A DNA stretch of 64,000 nucleotides from Rudanella paleaurantiibacter (lineage in GTDB: Bacteria; Bacteroidota; Bacteroidia; Cytophagales; Spirosomataceae), in contig NZ_WELI01000014.1 of assembly GCF_009184635.1 (NCBI RefSeq), positions 1 to 64,000 of the forward strand, read 5' to 3'. Below, piece by piece: positions 46,403 through 56,269 of the stretch. Under the pieces are notes generated by a model. That model saw only the letters and a program-made list of their open reading frames with translations, was not told the DNA's origin and ran no database searches. The stretch's first letter is position 1, and every line of letters begins with the position of its first letter. Made by a program: the position numbers and the translations under genes.

Positions 46403-47273
46403 ATCCTACCATACTGTCCCTAAAATATGGGAGATATGCTAACGCGTACCAATCAACTTACATTACTTGTATTAACTCTTTAACATCAAAGCACATCAGC
46501 GAAAACGAATAATTTATTTATCATCTATTTTTTCAGAACCCTGACCAATACAGAACTGCTCAGCTATTATCCACAGTATGGCGATCCTGATCAATATTCG
46601 TCCAATGGTGGACATATCCCGGTCATCCTGCATAGGCTATAGGCCAGTCACAGAAGCTATTATTGCTTATGGTAACAGCATTGATGAATTTGTTATTTCG
46701 TTCTACCTCCAAGAGCATACTTTCGACCATGGACCATTGGTCAGTATCAGCTAGATAGGGCTTTATGTAGATAGGGCTTTATGCAAAAAATGTTTCCGGA
46801 CTATATATCCTCCTTTTTTAGAGCGTAATGAAAACTATTAAATCCTCGTGAATCATGCGAGGCTCCTTTGAACAATTCTTAAAAGTTTGTTGAGCACATC
46901 CAATGCCGCAACAATAATTTCACGTAAGGAATTGAGAGAGTGTACACCCAGCTGCTTCTCCTCTCAGGCAGTCGACCAAGGCCTCGAGCAGAGAGCCTGT
47001 CGGGTTTACAGATGGGTTAACTATCCTGCTCTTTTTCTAATCAGAGCCAGTTTTTCAGCTCAAGAGCTCCATGTCAGTGACAGGCTGGAGGGCATTGCTC
47101 TGTTGAGATTCAGAAAGGCCTACACTTCTAGAACTTAACGCGAAGCAACTAACACATGACTGTAGTAAAAAAGGGGCTCTCGTATCAACAATAGCTCCTT
47201 GTAAAGGCGCTCATCGGGGTCGGATGCTGCAACGATAAGAAGCCGAAAGTTGAGTGTTTGATCTTGAATTATC
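46403..47273. other. Gene-poor stretch, probable transposase debris
   Basis: About 870 bases without a supported gene. On the minus strand of about 46880-47130 a broken translation has a transposase-like flavour (H-S-L-N-S-L-R-E-I-I-V-A-A-L-D), but stops prevent assignment. The plus-strand frame 46887-47138 is its shadow. Confidence 0.4.
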
Positions 47274-47309
47274 GAACCTACAATGCATGCATCTATGCAT
47301 TGTAGGTTC
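47274..47309 (-). terminator. Terminator hairpin after the FG-GAP gene
   Basis: Perfect 15-bp arms GAACCTACAATGCAT (47274-47288) and complement (47295-47309), spacer GCATCT, lying 20 bases past the stop of the minus-strand gene. The flanking T-run is weak. Confidence 0.6.
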
Positions 47310-47329
47310 TTGGCCTTTCTTAAGTTTAT

Positions 47330-48760
47330 TCAGTTCTCAACTATTCCGAAAGCAACTTTACCTTGATAGTTCTGAAAATAAGGGCCACCGATAATATATG
47401 CATTATTTGAAAGGCTAACACTATAGCCATTATTTGTCCCAGCAGGAGCATTATCTGTAATCTTCCGAACTAACTTCCAAGTAGATGTATTCCGAACAAA
47501 CAGATATGCTGAACCCTGATCATTTTTACAACACAGATCATCTTCGCGGGCACCAACGAGAGCATAACTCCCTGATAAAGCTACGCTGCACCCAAAACCA
47601 TCACCAGCCAATCCATCGTTAGCTGTTATCTTCTCTTGTTGTGTCCAGTTACTCCCGTCCCGTACGAATATGTAAGCCGCCCCTTTACCATTATCATCTT
47701 TATATGCTCCCACTAAAGCATAGTCCCCTGATATAGCTACGCTGTAACCAAAATAGTCGTTCGCTACTCCATCACTAGCAACAAGCTTACTTTGCCTAGT
47801 CCACGTGGTACCAGTACGCATATATACATAAGCTGATCCTTTATTTTGGGATTCACCATAGGCTCCAACCAAGGCGTAATCTCCTGACAAAGCCAAATTA
47901 TATCCAAAATATTCATCAACTACACCATTATCAGCCGTTAGCTTCTGTTTCTGAGTCCATGTAGTGCCATCTCGCATGAACATATAGGCTGACCCTTTTC
48001 TATTATCATCATAATATGCCCCAACCAAGGCATAATCCCCTGATAAAGCTACACTGAAGCCAAAATAGTCGCTAGCCGTCCCATCACTGGCAACAAGCTT
48101 GCCTTGCTGAGTCCAGGTGGTACCAGTACGCATAAATACGTAAGCCGAACCCTTACTTAAATCATCTCCAGGAGCTCCAATCAAGGCGTAATCCCCGGAT
48201 ATAGCTACACTACGTCCAAATGTATCCCCAGAAGCACCATCACTGGCGATGAGTTTAGCTTGCTGTACCCAGCTATTTTCACTGCGCATAAATATATAAG
48301 CCGAACCCTGATCTTGAGTGCTACCGAAATCGTCTCCAAACGCCCCGATCAAAGCATAGTCCCCCGATATAGCAACTACAAGACCAAATGAATCAAAAGC
48401 TGCCCCATCAGTAGCTGAGCTGTTGATCGGAGGAATGTTTGCAAACGATAAGGGTAACCAACTGGTACCATCATATAAGTAAAGCGAGTTTTGATCAAGG
48501 TCGTAGACAAAAGCACCCGCTTGAGGATTTGCAATTGCTTTACGCTGGGAGGTTGTAAGACGTGGTGGATAAAAGGCTTTATCAGTAGTTTTTAGATCAA
48601 GTACGGCTGAGGGGTGCGGCTGTCCACCCATGCCAATCTGAGCTTGGACCGGTGAACTCTGTAAGGTACAGGCAATCAGAAAATAAAAGATCAATTTTAT
48701 AGCCGTTGAACTAGAAAAAAGCAGCTTAATTAATTGGGCTTTTTGTAAATGTTGTGTCAT
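47330..48760 (-). CDS. Secreted FG-GAP repeat protein, seven-bladed propeller
   Basis: A 476-residue exported protein. An unusually long signal region (hydrophobic L-I-F-Y-F-L-I-A-C-T-L, cleavage near V-Q-A-Q at 41) is followed by a segment often seen at the start of Bacteroidota surface proteins (P-S-A-V-L-D-L, then P-R-L-T-T-S-Q-R). From residue 115 seven repeats of about 50 residues follow, each with D-G...F-G-x-S-V-A-(I/L)-S-G-D-Y-A-L-(I/V)-G-A and G-S-A-Y-(I/V)-F-(M/V)-R. Seven blades would close a beta-propeller. A surface binding role is likely; the ligand is unknown. The gene is monocistronic with its own terminator. Confidence 0.8.
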   Translation of the reverse strand: MTQHLQKAQLIKLLFSSSTAIKLIFYFLIACTLQSSPVQAQIGMGGQPHPSAVLDLKTTDKAFYPPRLTTSQRKAIANPQAGAFVYDLDQNSLYLYDGTSWLPLSFANIPPINSSATDGAAFDSFGLVVAISGDYALIGAFGDDFGSTQDQGSAYIFMRSENSWVQQAKLIASDGASGDTFGRSVAISGDYALIGAPGDDLSKGSAYVFMRTGTTWTQQGKLVASDGTASDYFGFSVALSGDYALVGAYYDDNRKGSAYMFMRDGTTWTQKQKLTADNGVVDEYFGYNLALSGDYALVGAYGESQNKGSAYVYMRTGTTWTRQSKLVASDGVANDYFGYSVAISGDYALVGAYKDDNGKGAAYIFVRDGSNWTQQEKITANDGLAGDGFGCSVALSGSYALVGAREDDLCCKNDQGSAYLFVRNTSTWKLVRKITDNAPAGTNNGYSVSLSNNAYIIGGPYFQNYQGKVAFGIVEN

Positions 48761-48937
48761 AAAATTTGATTTGGAAACTTAGAAGCTGGTTAAACTCACC
48801 ATGTTCGCGTTTATTTGAAGTTCACTTCTCAAAATTCACCCGATTTTGGGAATTTCCTGTAAAGTTAAAAGCCTAAAATAGGCTCTATGTATTTTATTCC
48901 CTAAGGGGGACCTTCCACAGGTTAATTTCCTACTAAC
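48761..48937. promoter_or_regulatory. Upstream region of the FG-GAP gene
   Basis: No gene. It contains the small palindrome GCCTA-AAA-TAGGC at 48871-48883, about 110 bases before the minus-strand start, a possible operator. Confidence 0.3.
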
Positions 48938-48971
48938 AACAAGAAGCCCCAGTAAACTGGGGCTTCTTGTT
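48938..48971 (-). terminator. Intrinsic terminator after the 130-residue gene
   Basis: Perfect 14-bp arms AACAAGAAGCCCCA (48938-48951) and complement (48958-48971) with loop GTAAAC. The stem is GC-rich at the tip. It lies 110 bases downstream of the minus-strand gene ending at 49080. Confidence 0.7.
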
Positions 48972-49079
48972 TAAATCATTTACGACTGTTTGGGAGCTCG
49001 AAGTTCTGATGTAATAAATTCCGTATAGACTCCAGCATTGTGAGCACCCAAATTATTGGTAAGACGAAATTAATAGACT

Positions 49080-49472
49080 CTAAGCCTCCTCCCTTACCAA
49101 TCTTTCTACTTGGGGAAGCACTTCTTGGGTGTAAACCTCAATTAAAACATTGGCAGCTTCAACGCCTTGAGTTGTGATAAAGTAGCCAACTCGATCATGT
49201 TCATGATAGCCCGAGAGGATGACTAGCTCGTTTGCCAAAGTTGGGCTATCTTCGCTTTGAGAACCTTGAAGCTCTGACAAGTAATTCCTAACTAACGTCC
49301 AAATCCGCCCATCTTCAACTTCATATATCTGATGAACGTAGGCTAGATCTTCTCCTTGTGGTTCAAATAAGTTTGGGTTTGAACTGCTTTCTGATTTTGA
49401 TGCCAGCAGGTGATTTTGAACAGGTATGTATGTTTTTTCCCATTCAGGATAACTAATTCTTTTGATGCGCAT
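49080..49472 (-). CDS. Hypothetical protein
   Basis: A 130-residue acidic soluble protein without recognised domain. It has an I-Y-E-V-E-D-G-R-I-W-T-L-V-R-N-Y stretch and a predicted C-terminal helix rich in E and V. It has its own terminator and is followed upstream by the par genes on the same strand at a distance of 430 bases, so it is likely a separate unit. No function can be inferred. Confidence 0.5.
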   Translation of the reverse strand: MRIKRISYPEWEKTYIPVQNHLLASKSESSSNPNLFEPQGEDLAYVHQIYEVEDGRIWTLVRNYLSELQGSQSEDSPTLANELVILSGYHEHDRVGYFITTQGVEAANVLIEVYTQEVLPQVERLVREEA

Positions 49473-49908
49473 AAACTACCGTCGAGTGATGACTTTGAGT
49501 GTAGAGATGAAAGTTAGAGTTATTAATCAATAATGTCAAGCCGCTTCTAGCTAACAGATCGCTTACATTACCAATAGAGGTCGTTCTGCCGAAAAGTACG
49601 GCACGGGCCGCCCCAACAATTCGTCATTTGGACAATAGACAGTTTAAGCATGCTAGTCTGACAAGGAGAAAGTTCATGATGGTAATCAGGCGACAGCGGC
49701 CGACCTTCGCGCTTTAGCCGGGAAGAGGATGCCAATTAATCCACCTTCTAAACTTAATGAGCGAAATTTACGCCCATCAACCAAACTATCACCGCTCCAG
49801 AGGTCCGCGCATGCAATTCGGTGACCATCGTAAAAATTTAAGTTGTTTGCTCTCTTTTCAGTAGGTCAGCCTTAAGGGACCAGTATAAATAGGAAAACCT
49901 ATTTTGTA
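49473..49908. other. Intergenic stretch downstream of parB
   Basis: No gene seen. It includes a small inverted repeat TGCCG/CGGCA near 49588-49604. A partition site could lie here, but nothing repeated stands out. Confidence 0.35.
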
Positions 49909-50889
49909 CTAAGCTCCTTTTTGTATCGCTGATTTAAGCTGTGATGCATACGTGATAATTTCATCGCAAAGCTCAAGATCTTTCTCTGAAGGTTCAGCGA
50001 TCTGGGTTAACAAGTTTTGTAATTTAACTCGTAAGGCCATAGCGTTTGCTTTTCTTTTCAACGAAGACGATTGCCCAGCGGCCTTACTTTTTTCGGTCAC
50101 TGGAGCGGGTTGGATCGGGAGAAGACTTGCCATCAGCTCATCCATTGTATCAACGCTTTCATCAGGCAGATTCGTTTTGCCTAGCTGCTGAATGGCGGAT
50201 TTATTAATGGAAAGCTTACCTGCCAAAAACTGGATTCTTAAGTCTGGATTCAGTTTGTTAACCCCAGCCGCAAATTCCGCATCACGCTTGATTGTTTTTT
50301 CATTGACATTATACTGCTTAGCTAAACGTTGCGCTGTTGTCATTGAACTCGATTCTACTTTCGTTACAAGTGAAGACTCTGTTGCCTCCTGCTCATAAGG
50401 GACATTTTGTCCTTTATGCCCACTTCGATCATACTGACCTCTCTCCCCTTTCTCCTGACGGTAACGAAGTCCCCTCAGATATGAAGTCTGCTCCGGGGTT
50501 AAGTTTCGTCGGCCCAGCTGATTTTCGATCATAAACGATCGGACTTCCTCCATACTACTGAAGGACCGCAAGTTCATACGAAAATCAAGACCGTTTTTTT
50601 GGCAAATTGTATAGCGGTTGTGTCCGTCAATAAGAACGTAGGCCGGCGTAAGATCTTCCGTTTGCTGAACAATGCCCTGGGTTGTCTCCCAAACCAGCAG
50701 AGCCTCCCGACACCCATCCCGTCGAATGTTGGTTTCCAGTTGAGATAACTCATCGGGTAGGAGAGGGGGGATTAATGCCTGCAGCTCCGGTAAAATGGTC
50801 AAACGATGCCGAATGTCTTCATGACGCAGCAAGCCCTGATCCTTGATCATCTTCTTACTGCCTAATGCGTCCAAATACCCTTTTTTCAT
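49909..50889 (-). CDS. parB: Plasmid partition protein ParB
   Basis: A 326-residue protein with the ParB/Srx fold near residues 30-115: L-P-D-E-L-S-Q-L-E-T-N-I, V-L-I-D-G-H-N-R-Y at 85-93 and F-M-I-E-N-Q-L-G-R-R-N-L-T. A helix-turn-helix segment follows near 185-210 (T-A-Q-R-L-A-K-Q-Y-N-V-N-E-K-T-I-K-R-D). The GHNR motif takes the place of the GERR of chromosomal ParB, as in many plasmid and nuclease-like relatives. It lies 12 bases after parA in the same operon. Its centromere is not identified with certainty. Confidence 0.85.
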   Translation of the reverse strand: MKKGYLDALGSKKMIKDQGLLRHEDIRHRLTILPELQALIPPLLPDELSQLETNIRRDGCREALLVWETTQGIVQQTEDLTPAYVLIDGHNRYTICQKNGLDFRMNLRSFSSMEEVRSFMIENQLGRRNLTPEQTSYLRGLRYRQEKGERGQYDRSGHKGQNVPYEQEATESSLVTKVESSSMTTAQRLAKQYNVNEKTIKRDAEFAAGVNKLNPDLRIQFLAGKLSINKSAIQQLGKTNLPDESVDTMDELMASLLPIQPAPVTEKSKAAGQSSSLKRKANAMALRVKLQNLLTQIAEPSEKDLELCDEIITYASQLKSAIQKGA

Positions 50890-50901
50890 CGTGAGTAAAA
50901 C

Positions 50902-51861
50902 TTAGTTTGCTTTAGAAGCCGAAGAAGGCATCAAAAATTCTTGAGCTAATTTTGAATAATCCTGAGCACCAATAGAGTCCTTCGCGTAAGTAAAAATATC
51001 ACTTTGAGCTACCTGTGATTCTTTCAGCGTAACGTTCTGCCTGATTTCAGTCTGAAAAATACGGAGGTGGCTCAGGTTACCGTGGATGTATTCAATCATA
51101 TCACGATGTACCTTCAACCGACGATCAACCATAGTTAGTAATATTCCTTCGATGGTCAATTCAAAATTGATTCGATCTCGAACCTGCATAATTCGTTCCA
51201 GCAAACTATTTACGCCCTTGAGAGCGGAAGCCTCGGGTTGAAGTGTAATCAAACAAGACTGAGAAGCCACTAGCGCTGAATTTGTGAAAATATTAAGAGC
51301 GGGAGGGCAATCAATCAGGATATAATCGTAATCGGAACGTAAGGGTGTCAGCGCATTTCTAAGTTGATTGACTCCACCGACTGCCTGTACCAGTTCTAAA
51401 TCTGCATAAGCCAGCTCCAAATCACTTGGGGCCAGATCATAACGTTCATCAATGGAATAGATAGGCAGTGGTTCATTGTTGAGGAGAGCGTTCCGTACCT
51501 GCTTATCGGGTTCATCAACTCCCAGCGCCTGCGACAGGTTTCCCTGGCTATCCATATCAACTAATAGTACGCGATTATGCATTCTGGCTAAGGCTCGTCC
51601 AAGATTGAGAGTAGTGGTGGTTTTACCAACTCCCCCTTTGTGATTAACTATAGAAATCACTTTGGCTTTAGGGTTATTTTGATACCCATACCGGACTAGA
51701 ACCGGAAACAAAGCAGTCAGGTGCTTGACATTAAGCGTACGATCACCAGCTACCGCTTTTCTCAACGTACTGGCAGGTAAACCTGCTTCTTTTTCTAGTG
51801 CTGAGGCTGATAAAGCAGGATTACGCTGAAGGAAACTTACGACCTGTTCATGCGTGACCAT
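50902..51861 (-). CDS. parA: Plasmid partition ATPase ParA
   Basis: A 319-residue ParA/MinD-type ATPase. An N-terminal helix-turn-helix (residues 5-58, A-L-E-K-E-A-G-L-P-A-S-T-L) suggests it also acts as the operon repressor, as in type Ia systems. Deviant Walker A is K-G-G-V-G-K-T-T-T at 75-83, Walker A' is V-D-M-D-S-Q-G-N near 105, Walker B is I-L-I-D-C-P-P near 165. It drives segregation together with the ParB encoded directly downstream. The upstream region holds palindromes that fit autoregulation. Confidence 0.9.
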   Translation of the reverse strand: MVTHEQVVSFLQRNPALSASALEKEAGLPASTLRKAVAGDRTLNVKHLTALFPVLVRYGYQNNPKAKVISIVNHKGGVGKTTTTLNLGRALARMHNRVLLVDMDSQGNLSQALGVDEPDKQVRNALLNNEPLPIYSIDERYDLAPSDLELAYADLELVQAVGGVNQLRNALTPLRSDYDYILIDCPPALNIFTNSALVASQSCLITLQPEASALKGVNSLLERIMQVRDRINFELTIEGILLTMVDRRLKVHRDMIEYIHGNLSHLRIFQTEIRQNVTLKESQVAQSDIFTYAKDSIGAQDYSKLAQEFLMPSSASKAN

Positions 51862-51868
51862 AAAAAAA

Positions 51869-51945
51869 CTGAATTTGATTCAGGGATAAATATAGGACAT
51901 TAGACAATAAAATGTCTCAAAATAAGGACAATTGTTTGCATTATC
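51869..51945 (-). promoter_or_regulatory. Candidate parA operator region
   Basis: A perfect palindrome CTGAAT-TTG-ATTCAG (51869-51883) sits 8 bases before the parA start. Further upstream, GGACATT and AATGTCT face each other (51895-51917) and AGGACAATTGT follows. This is typical of an operator for a helix-turn-helix ParA. The site assignments are inference. Confidence 0.5.
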
Positions 51946-52911
51946 TGTTAACTCACTTTAGACAGCTCTCAAGAAGTAACATGGCATAAGCTCCTTACTT
52001 GGTTAAGAAAATATACGTGTCATTAACATTGCTCAAGGCGTTCAGATACCGGCTATATTCGAATGGAGAAAAGACTACGTTACTCCACAAGCACTTAGAC
52101 AAGCTGACGGCAAGATCAAAGCAACACAATTAATATATTTTTTTGTATAAGCATAACGTCAAGGTCGATTTTGCCAATGGGACAGTCGATTGTTCAAGAT
52201 TGGCAAGATAAAGGCCATACTCAGCCTAACCTTTGAGAAAAGGGTGTGAAAGGCGAGGATCCGTCAGGGTATTTTTGGCTGATAGCTCAATACTGGGATT
52301 GAGGCATTTCGTGGGCCTTCCAATCTGTATCTCCTGCAACGTAGGATACGCCCTAGGTTAGACAGAATGGCCTCTCATTTTGAGCCCGTTTTACATAGCC
52401 ACCCTACCTGAAAGTAAAAAATGCAATACACCACCTCACTTGCCAATAAATTAAGGAGACAGTTGCAAACAGCAAAAAGGACCTGTATCTGCTTCCGCCT
52501 GTCCACATCGCTTTAATTACTAACGAACTTATTCGAGCAATCCACAAGAGGAATTGAGATTGATTGTATGGGTTGGGCTTGTAACGATTGGGTATTTAAT
52601 ACATGCTTTACCGATTCGTTACTGTATACAACTTAAACGGATAATCACAGTATGTGCTTTTGATGAAGTGCGAAATCTGTGGTTACTGGAATCTTTAAAT
52701 GGCTAAACTGTGCAAAGAATCGGTATATTGCCTTCGAATAAACAAGCCGCAATTTTTGGAGAAAAGTATCCAGGTGTGCGCATCCAGACTGACCGCAAAG
52801 AGATATTTTTCCTCCCTCTAGTCAAAGTTTGAGAATATCGATTCTTGATAAGTACTTCGTCTGCATTTATTTGACTGAAACTTCACCTTATCTTTAAAAC
52901 ACATTAGTATA
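51946..52911. other. Gene-poor stretch between the two parA genes
   Basis: Nearly 970 bases without a supported gene. A translation on the plus strand of about 52561-52850 reads fairly well but is broken by a stop and has no known motif. The region separates divergent parA genes and probably holds the promoter of the second. Confidence 0.4.
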
Positions 52912-53913
52912 ATGCAACCGATGGAAAGTGTAAGGCAATTTTTAAAGTATAATTCTGCATTAAGATTTTCAGTATTAGAAAGAGAAGCTGGCCTACCCAA
53001 AGGAACGCTTGCACATGCGGTCACAGGCTCACGCCCCCTCAATAAAAACCTTCTGGATAGACTTATCCCTATTTTAAATAAATATGGCTATGACAATTAC
53101 TTACACCCAAACACGAACGGCTTATACACAAAAGCGCGAGTTGTTGCAGTAATTAACCACAAAGGCGGAGCTGGTAAAACGACAACTACAGCCTTGCTCG
53201 GTTCTGAGCTAGCGAGACGTGGTTATCGTGTATTGTTGATTGATCTTGATCCTCAAGGTAACCTTAGTCAGATTTTAGGAATAGAGCAACCCGAACACCA
53301 GGTAATACAAGCCTTGTTAACAAAAGCTCCCCTACCGGTTGTCAAAATTTCAGAAAATTTGAGTCTAGCCCCGTCTGATCTTAAACTTGCTGATGCCGAA
53401 GTTCAGCTCCATCAAATTATGTTTGGTTATCTACGGTTGAAAAATAAGATAAGACCTCTCCTTACTGACTTTGATTACGTACTAATTGACTGTCCACCTT
53501 CTTTGGGCATGTTAACGACCTCAGCTATGAATGCCGCAAAAAGTTGTTTAATTACACTGATACCCGATACTTTAGCAACTAACGTGGCCAATTCATTTTT
53601 AAGACTTTATAGAAATGTGAGTGAAAATACAAATTTTGAGTTGGTGATTGACGGTATCGTATTTACGATGGTGAAGAAGAACTCTGCTGCAGATATCGTT
53701 AAAGAGAAAATTAGTAAAACTCTATCCCGTAATATTTTCAAAACGCAGATTGAATACATGGCTAATTATCAAGAAAGCAAGGCCATGCGAACGGTGATCA
53801 ATGCATTTCAGGTTAACTCTGACGTTTCAAAAAGCTACGATAATTTATGTGAGGAGTACATCGCCAAACTCCAGAATGTAAGAAAAAGATTCTCATACCC
53901 AAACCGAACTTAA
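52912..53913 (+). CDS. Second, orphan ParA-family ATPase
   Basis: A 333-residue homologue of the other ParA, including the same N-terminal helix-turn-helix (V-L-E-R-E-A-G-L-P-K-G-T-L). Walker A is K-G-G-A-G-K-T-T-T at 84-92, A' is I-D-L-D-P-Q-G-N near 115, Walker B is V-L-I-D-C-P-P near 174. The start could be ATG 52912 or ATG 52921; the latter aligns better with the other ParA. No parB follows. Instead there are 1.8 kb of AT-rich DNA with three palindromic repeats. It may be the partition gene of the second replicon, using a distant ParB or an RNA/DNA site. Confidence 0.85.
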   Translation: MQPMESVRQFLKYNSALRFSVLEREAGLPKGTLAHAVTGSRPLNKNLLDRLIPILNKYGYDNYLHPNTNGLYTKARVVAVINHKGGAGKTTTTALLGSELARRGYRVLLIDLDPQGNLSQILGIEQPEHQVIQALLTKAPLPVVKISENLSLAPSDLKLADAEVQLHQIMFGYLRLKNKIRPLLTDFDYVLIDCPPSLGMLTTSAMNAAKSCLITLIPDTLATNVANSFLRLYRNVSENTNFELVIDGIVFTMVKKNSAADIVKEKISKTLSRNIFKTQIEYMANYQESKAMRTVINAFQVNSDVSKSYDNLCEEYIAKLQNVRKRFSYPNRT

Positions 53914-54611
53914 GGTTTGCAATCAGTTTGGGGAAAAGTGATCTTGTATTGATGCACTTAGAATCGTTGAATATACTAATCAAATTATTGTCATACGATT
54001 CAAATAACTGGATTTTATACTAAATAATCTACCAACTAAGGCTTAATAAATTGGCGTGCATAATGCAGGGCTAGAACATGCAGTAACCCTTGGAATTAAA
54101 CCGGATCTTTGCCCGACGATATGCCCATTAATTCTGGCGGAGTCTAATTGAAACCGCTAGTTACTGCCCAACGAGTAGCCCTGGCCATTCAGCGCCTAAA
54201 AGGCTGCGGTCCCCCAGCACCAACTGCAGAGAATCACCCAAAAAGGTCCACAAACCGACTCAGCAGGTAGATCCATCGTACCTGATTTTGGGCGGACCGT
54301 TATTACAATATTAGTCCTACTTTGTCAACTCAAGACGAACCTCCCTATGCTCTAGATGATAGAGTGTATCTAATTTATAGCAGGTAGATATTAGCCATTG
54401 CCATTATCTCTATTTTACACATATACTAACCATTCTCATTTTTTAAGTTAACCATCTAAGTATGGGGATTGGCGGTATAGCACCTTAAAAACTTAAAAAT
54501 TAAAGCTACCACTTTCGGTATTTTAATTGAAAAAACACGTCAATAATAAAGTATATTAACACAGTAGACCTTAAAATTTAATTACTGAAAACCAACAAGT
54601 TAGACCATTTC
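53914..54611. other. Gene-poor stretch downstream of the orphan parA
   Basis: No gene seen. It becomes strongly AT-rich after about 54350. Confidence 0.4.
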
Positions 54612-54651
54612 TTGGACAGTCCGTAAATATCCATTTACGGCAGGTGTCCAA
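54612..54651. repeat. Palindromic repeat, copy 1 of 3
   Basis: Outer arms TTGGACA (54612-54618) and TGTCCAA (54645-54651) and inner arms CCGTAAAT (54621-54628) and ATTTACGG (54633-54640) give a stem with unequal internal bulges. A conserved tail containing TAAATAACTGAT follows. A second and third copy lie about 200 bases further on. Confidence 0.75.
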
Positions 54652-54810
54652 GTCTTAAATAACTGATATACAAATAGTTAAGCAATTACAACTCCTGCTT
54701 CACAGATGAAATACAGCATTCAACAAGCGCATTGAATAGGTTAGATACTTCGAAATTTCCGCGATCCAAATACGATATTTTATGCTCATAATCAGGCATT
54801 CAAGAATTTC

Positions 54811-54850
54811 TTGGACAGTCCGTAAATATAGATTTACGGCAGGTGTCCAA
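54811..54850. repeat. Palindromic repeat, copy 2 of 3
   Basis: The same arms as copy 1 (TTGGACA at 54811, CCGTAAAT at 54820, ATTTACGG at 54832, TGTCCAA at 54844). It differs from copy 1 only in the loop and is followed by the same TAAATAACTGAT tail. Copy 1 and 2 start 199 bases apart. Confidence 0.75.
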
Positions 54851-55015
54851 AGGCATAAATAACTGATAAACAAACACTTAAATAAGGAAAATTTTAAGAA
54901 TTTTACATAAGAAAAGGGCCTTAATAGGGGCTTAGTACCGTTTCAGTACTAGGTTAAATAGTCAATTTTAGAATGTATTAAATTTCTGAAAAAAAATTTG
55001 GAATTGGCGAATTTC

Positions 55016-55055
55016 TTAGACAGTCCCTAAGTATCTCTTTACGGCAGATGCCCAA
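55016..55055. repeat. Palindromic repeat, copy 3 of 3 (diverged)
   Basis: It starts 205 bases after copy 2 with TTAGACA, keeps TTTACGGCAG, and ends TGCCCAA. Two arm positions changed, but the outer and inner pairing partly survive. The tail is similar (TAAATAGCTG). Confidence 0.6.
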
Positions 55056-55716
55056 ATATTTAAATAGCTGTCTTACAATTATTTACAAACCAAAATCGAA
55101 AATTGTTTTTTGTTTAATTAGGCCTTTATACCTGATGAATAACAAATAAAGTAATAAGCGCTAAGCTTCAAGTCAACCCATACGTAGAGTGGTACAGAAT
55201 ACGCAGGGGACTTCGAACTATGATTACCCTGCTCTATGCAATATTCCCCTATCTCGTGTCATTCAAATAGTTACTCAGCTGAAGATCGAAATTTTCCGGT
55301 TGAGCAGGAGTACAATACAAACGCCGAGTGAATATCATGGTCACGAGGCGCGAGAGATCTACGCTAGACCGTATCTGTTGTTACGGCTTGGTTTGCTTAT
55401 TCTGTTTCAGCATTGGAGCACGAGTCAAGGCAGCAAGGCATGACCTTCATTTGCTCGGCTATTATCTTGATGTTGCTGTTTTAGAGCTTCTTTTCTGAGA
55501 GCCGAGTGGAAGCATTTGTGGGCCAAAGAGATGTCAAGGCATGATACGGACTTAGTTATTTTTCTAATTAATTATATTCAATTCTTTTGAATTTCATCTA
55601 TTTATATTGAATTACCTATAATTTATTGTAATTAAAATTAAATAATTACATTTATTGTTATTTTTTTTATAAAATATGGATCTATAATTTTGTAGTCTAA
55701 ACAAAAAAGATAAACT
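55056..55716. other. AT-rich gene-poor stretch
   Basis: No supported gene. The open frame 55189-55443 has no motif and unusual composition. The last 150 bases are extremely AT-rich and lead into the next gene. Confidence 0.4.
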
Positions 55717-56028
55717 ATGTGTGTTTCAAACAGCCGCCCCGCCCCGCATTTCTCTTTTACAGCGATGGTCGCCAGTCATACAAGTGGAACAATAAATATT
55801 CCCACTGAATTTGAGTCGTTTTTTGGTTCACATGGAAGTGTAGTCACCGTAACATTGTGGAATGGGCAACGGCTTAGGTGTGAGTTGAGAAGGGATAAGA
55901 ACAATCCCAAATATCTTCGTATTTACCATACAGGTCTGAAAGATATATTTAATGCTAAAGGGCAAATGGGATGTACGTACAAAGCTACAATTGTTGATTT
56001 TAACAACATAAAAATTAGGAAAGAGTAG
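55717..56028 (+). CDS. Small protein, possible B3-like pseudobarrel
   Basis: A 103-residue protein. From residue 25 the pattern I-N-I-P-x-E-F-x-x-F-F-G, V-V-T-V-T-L-W-N-G-Q-R-L-R-C-E-L and a final Y-K-A-T-I-V-D-F resembles the DNA-binding pseudobarrel of B3/EcoRII-N type domains. The evidence is only strand pattern and a few positions. It is followed by a convergent HNH nuclease gene after 240 bases. A DNA-binding role is inference. Confidence 0.5.
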   Translation: MCVSNSRPAPHFSFTAMVASHTSGTINIPTEFESFFGSHGSVVTVTLWNGQRLRCELRRDKNNPKYLRIYHTGLKDIFNAKGQMGCTYKATIVDFNNIKIRKE

Positions 56029-56269
56029 ACATTAATCCTACCCTGACGACTGCCAATTGCATAATAGTTGGTAGTCGTCGCATACCGCCTTATGGTATTT
56101 TCTGTCGCACGTACTAATTGAGCAAGCGCACTAGGATTTATAATAGACACTATCTTAATAGCAGTTGTGTGATAATCTCACAATTCAATTTATTAGTCAG
56201 CTAATTATCATTAATGCATCGATGAAACCAGAAGTGCTCAAGTATACTGGCTAATGAATAATGAAGCGA

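Noticed and set aside
46887-47138. 83-residue plus-strand frame
   Set aside because: The minus strand reads more like a broken transposase; the plus frame is a shadow.
52561-52857. Fairly clean translation before the orphan parA
   Set aside because: It contains a stop, lacks a plausible start and matches nothing I know.
54612-55055. Integron attC sites
   Set aside because: The arms lack the GTTRRRY/RYYYAAC core and no gene cassettes lie between the copies.
55189-55443. 84-residue open frame
   Set aside because: No family pattern, no clear start signal, and no neighbour that would support it.
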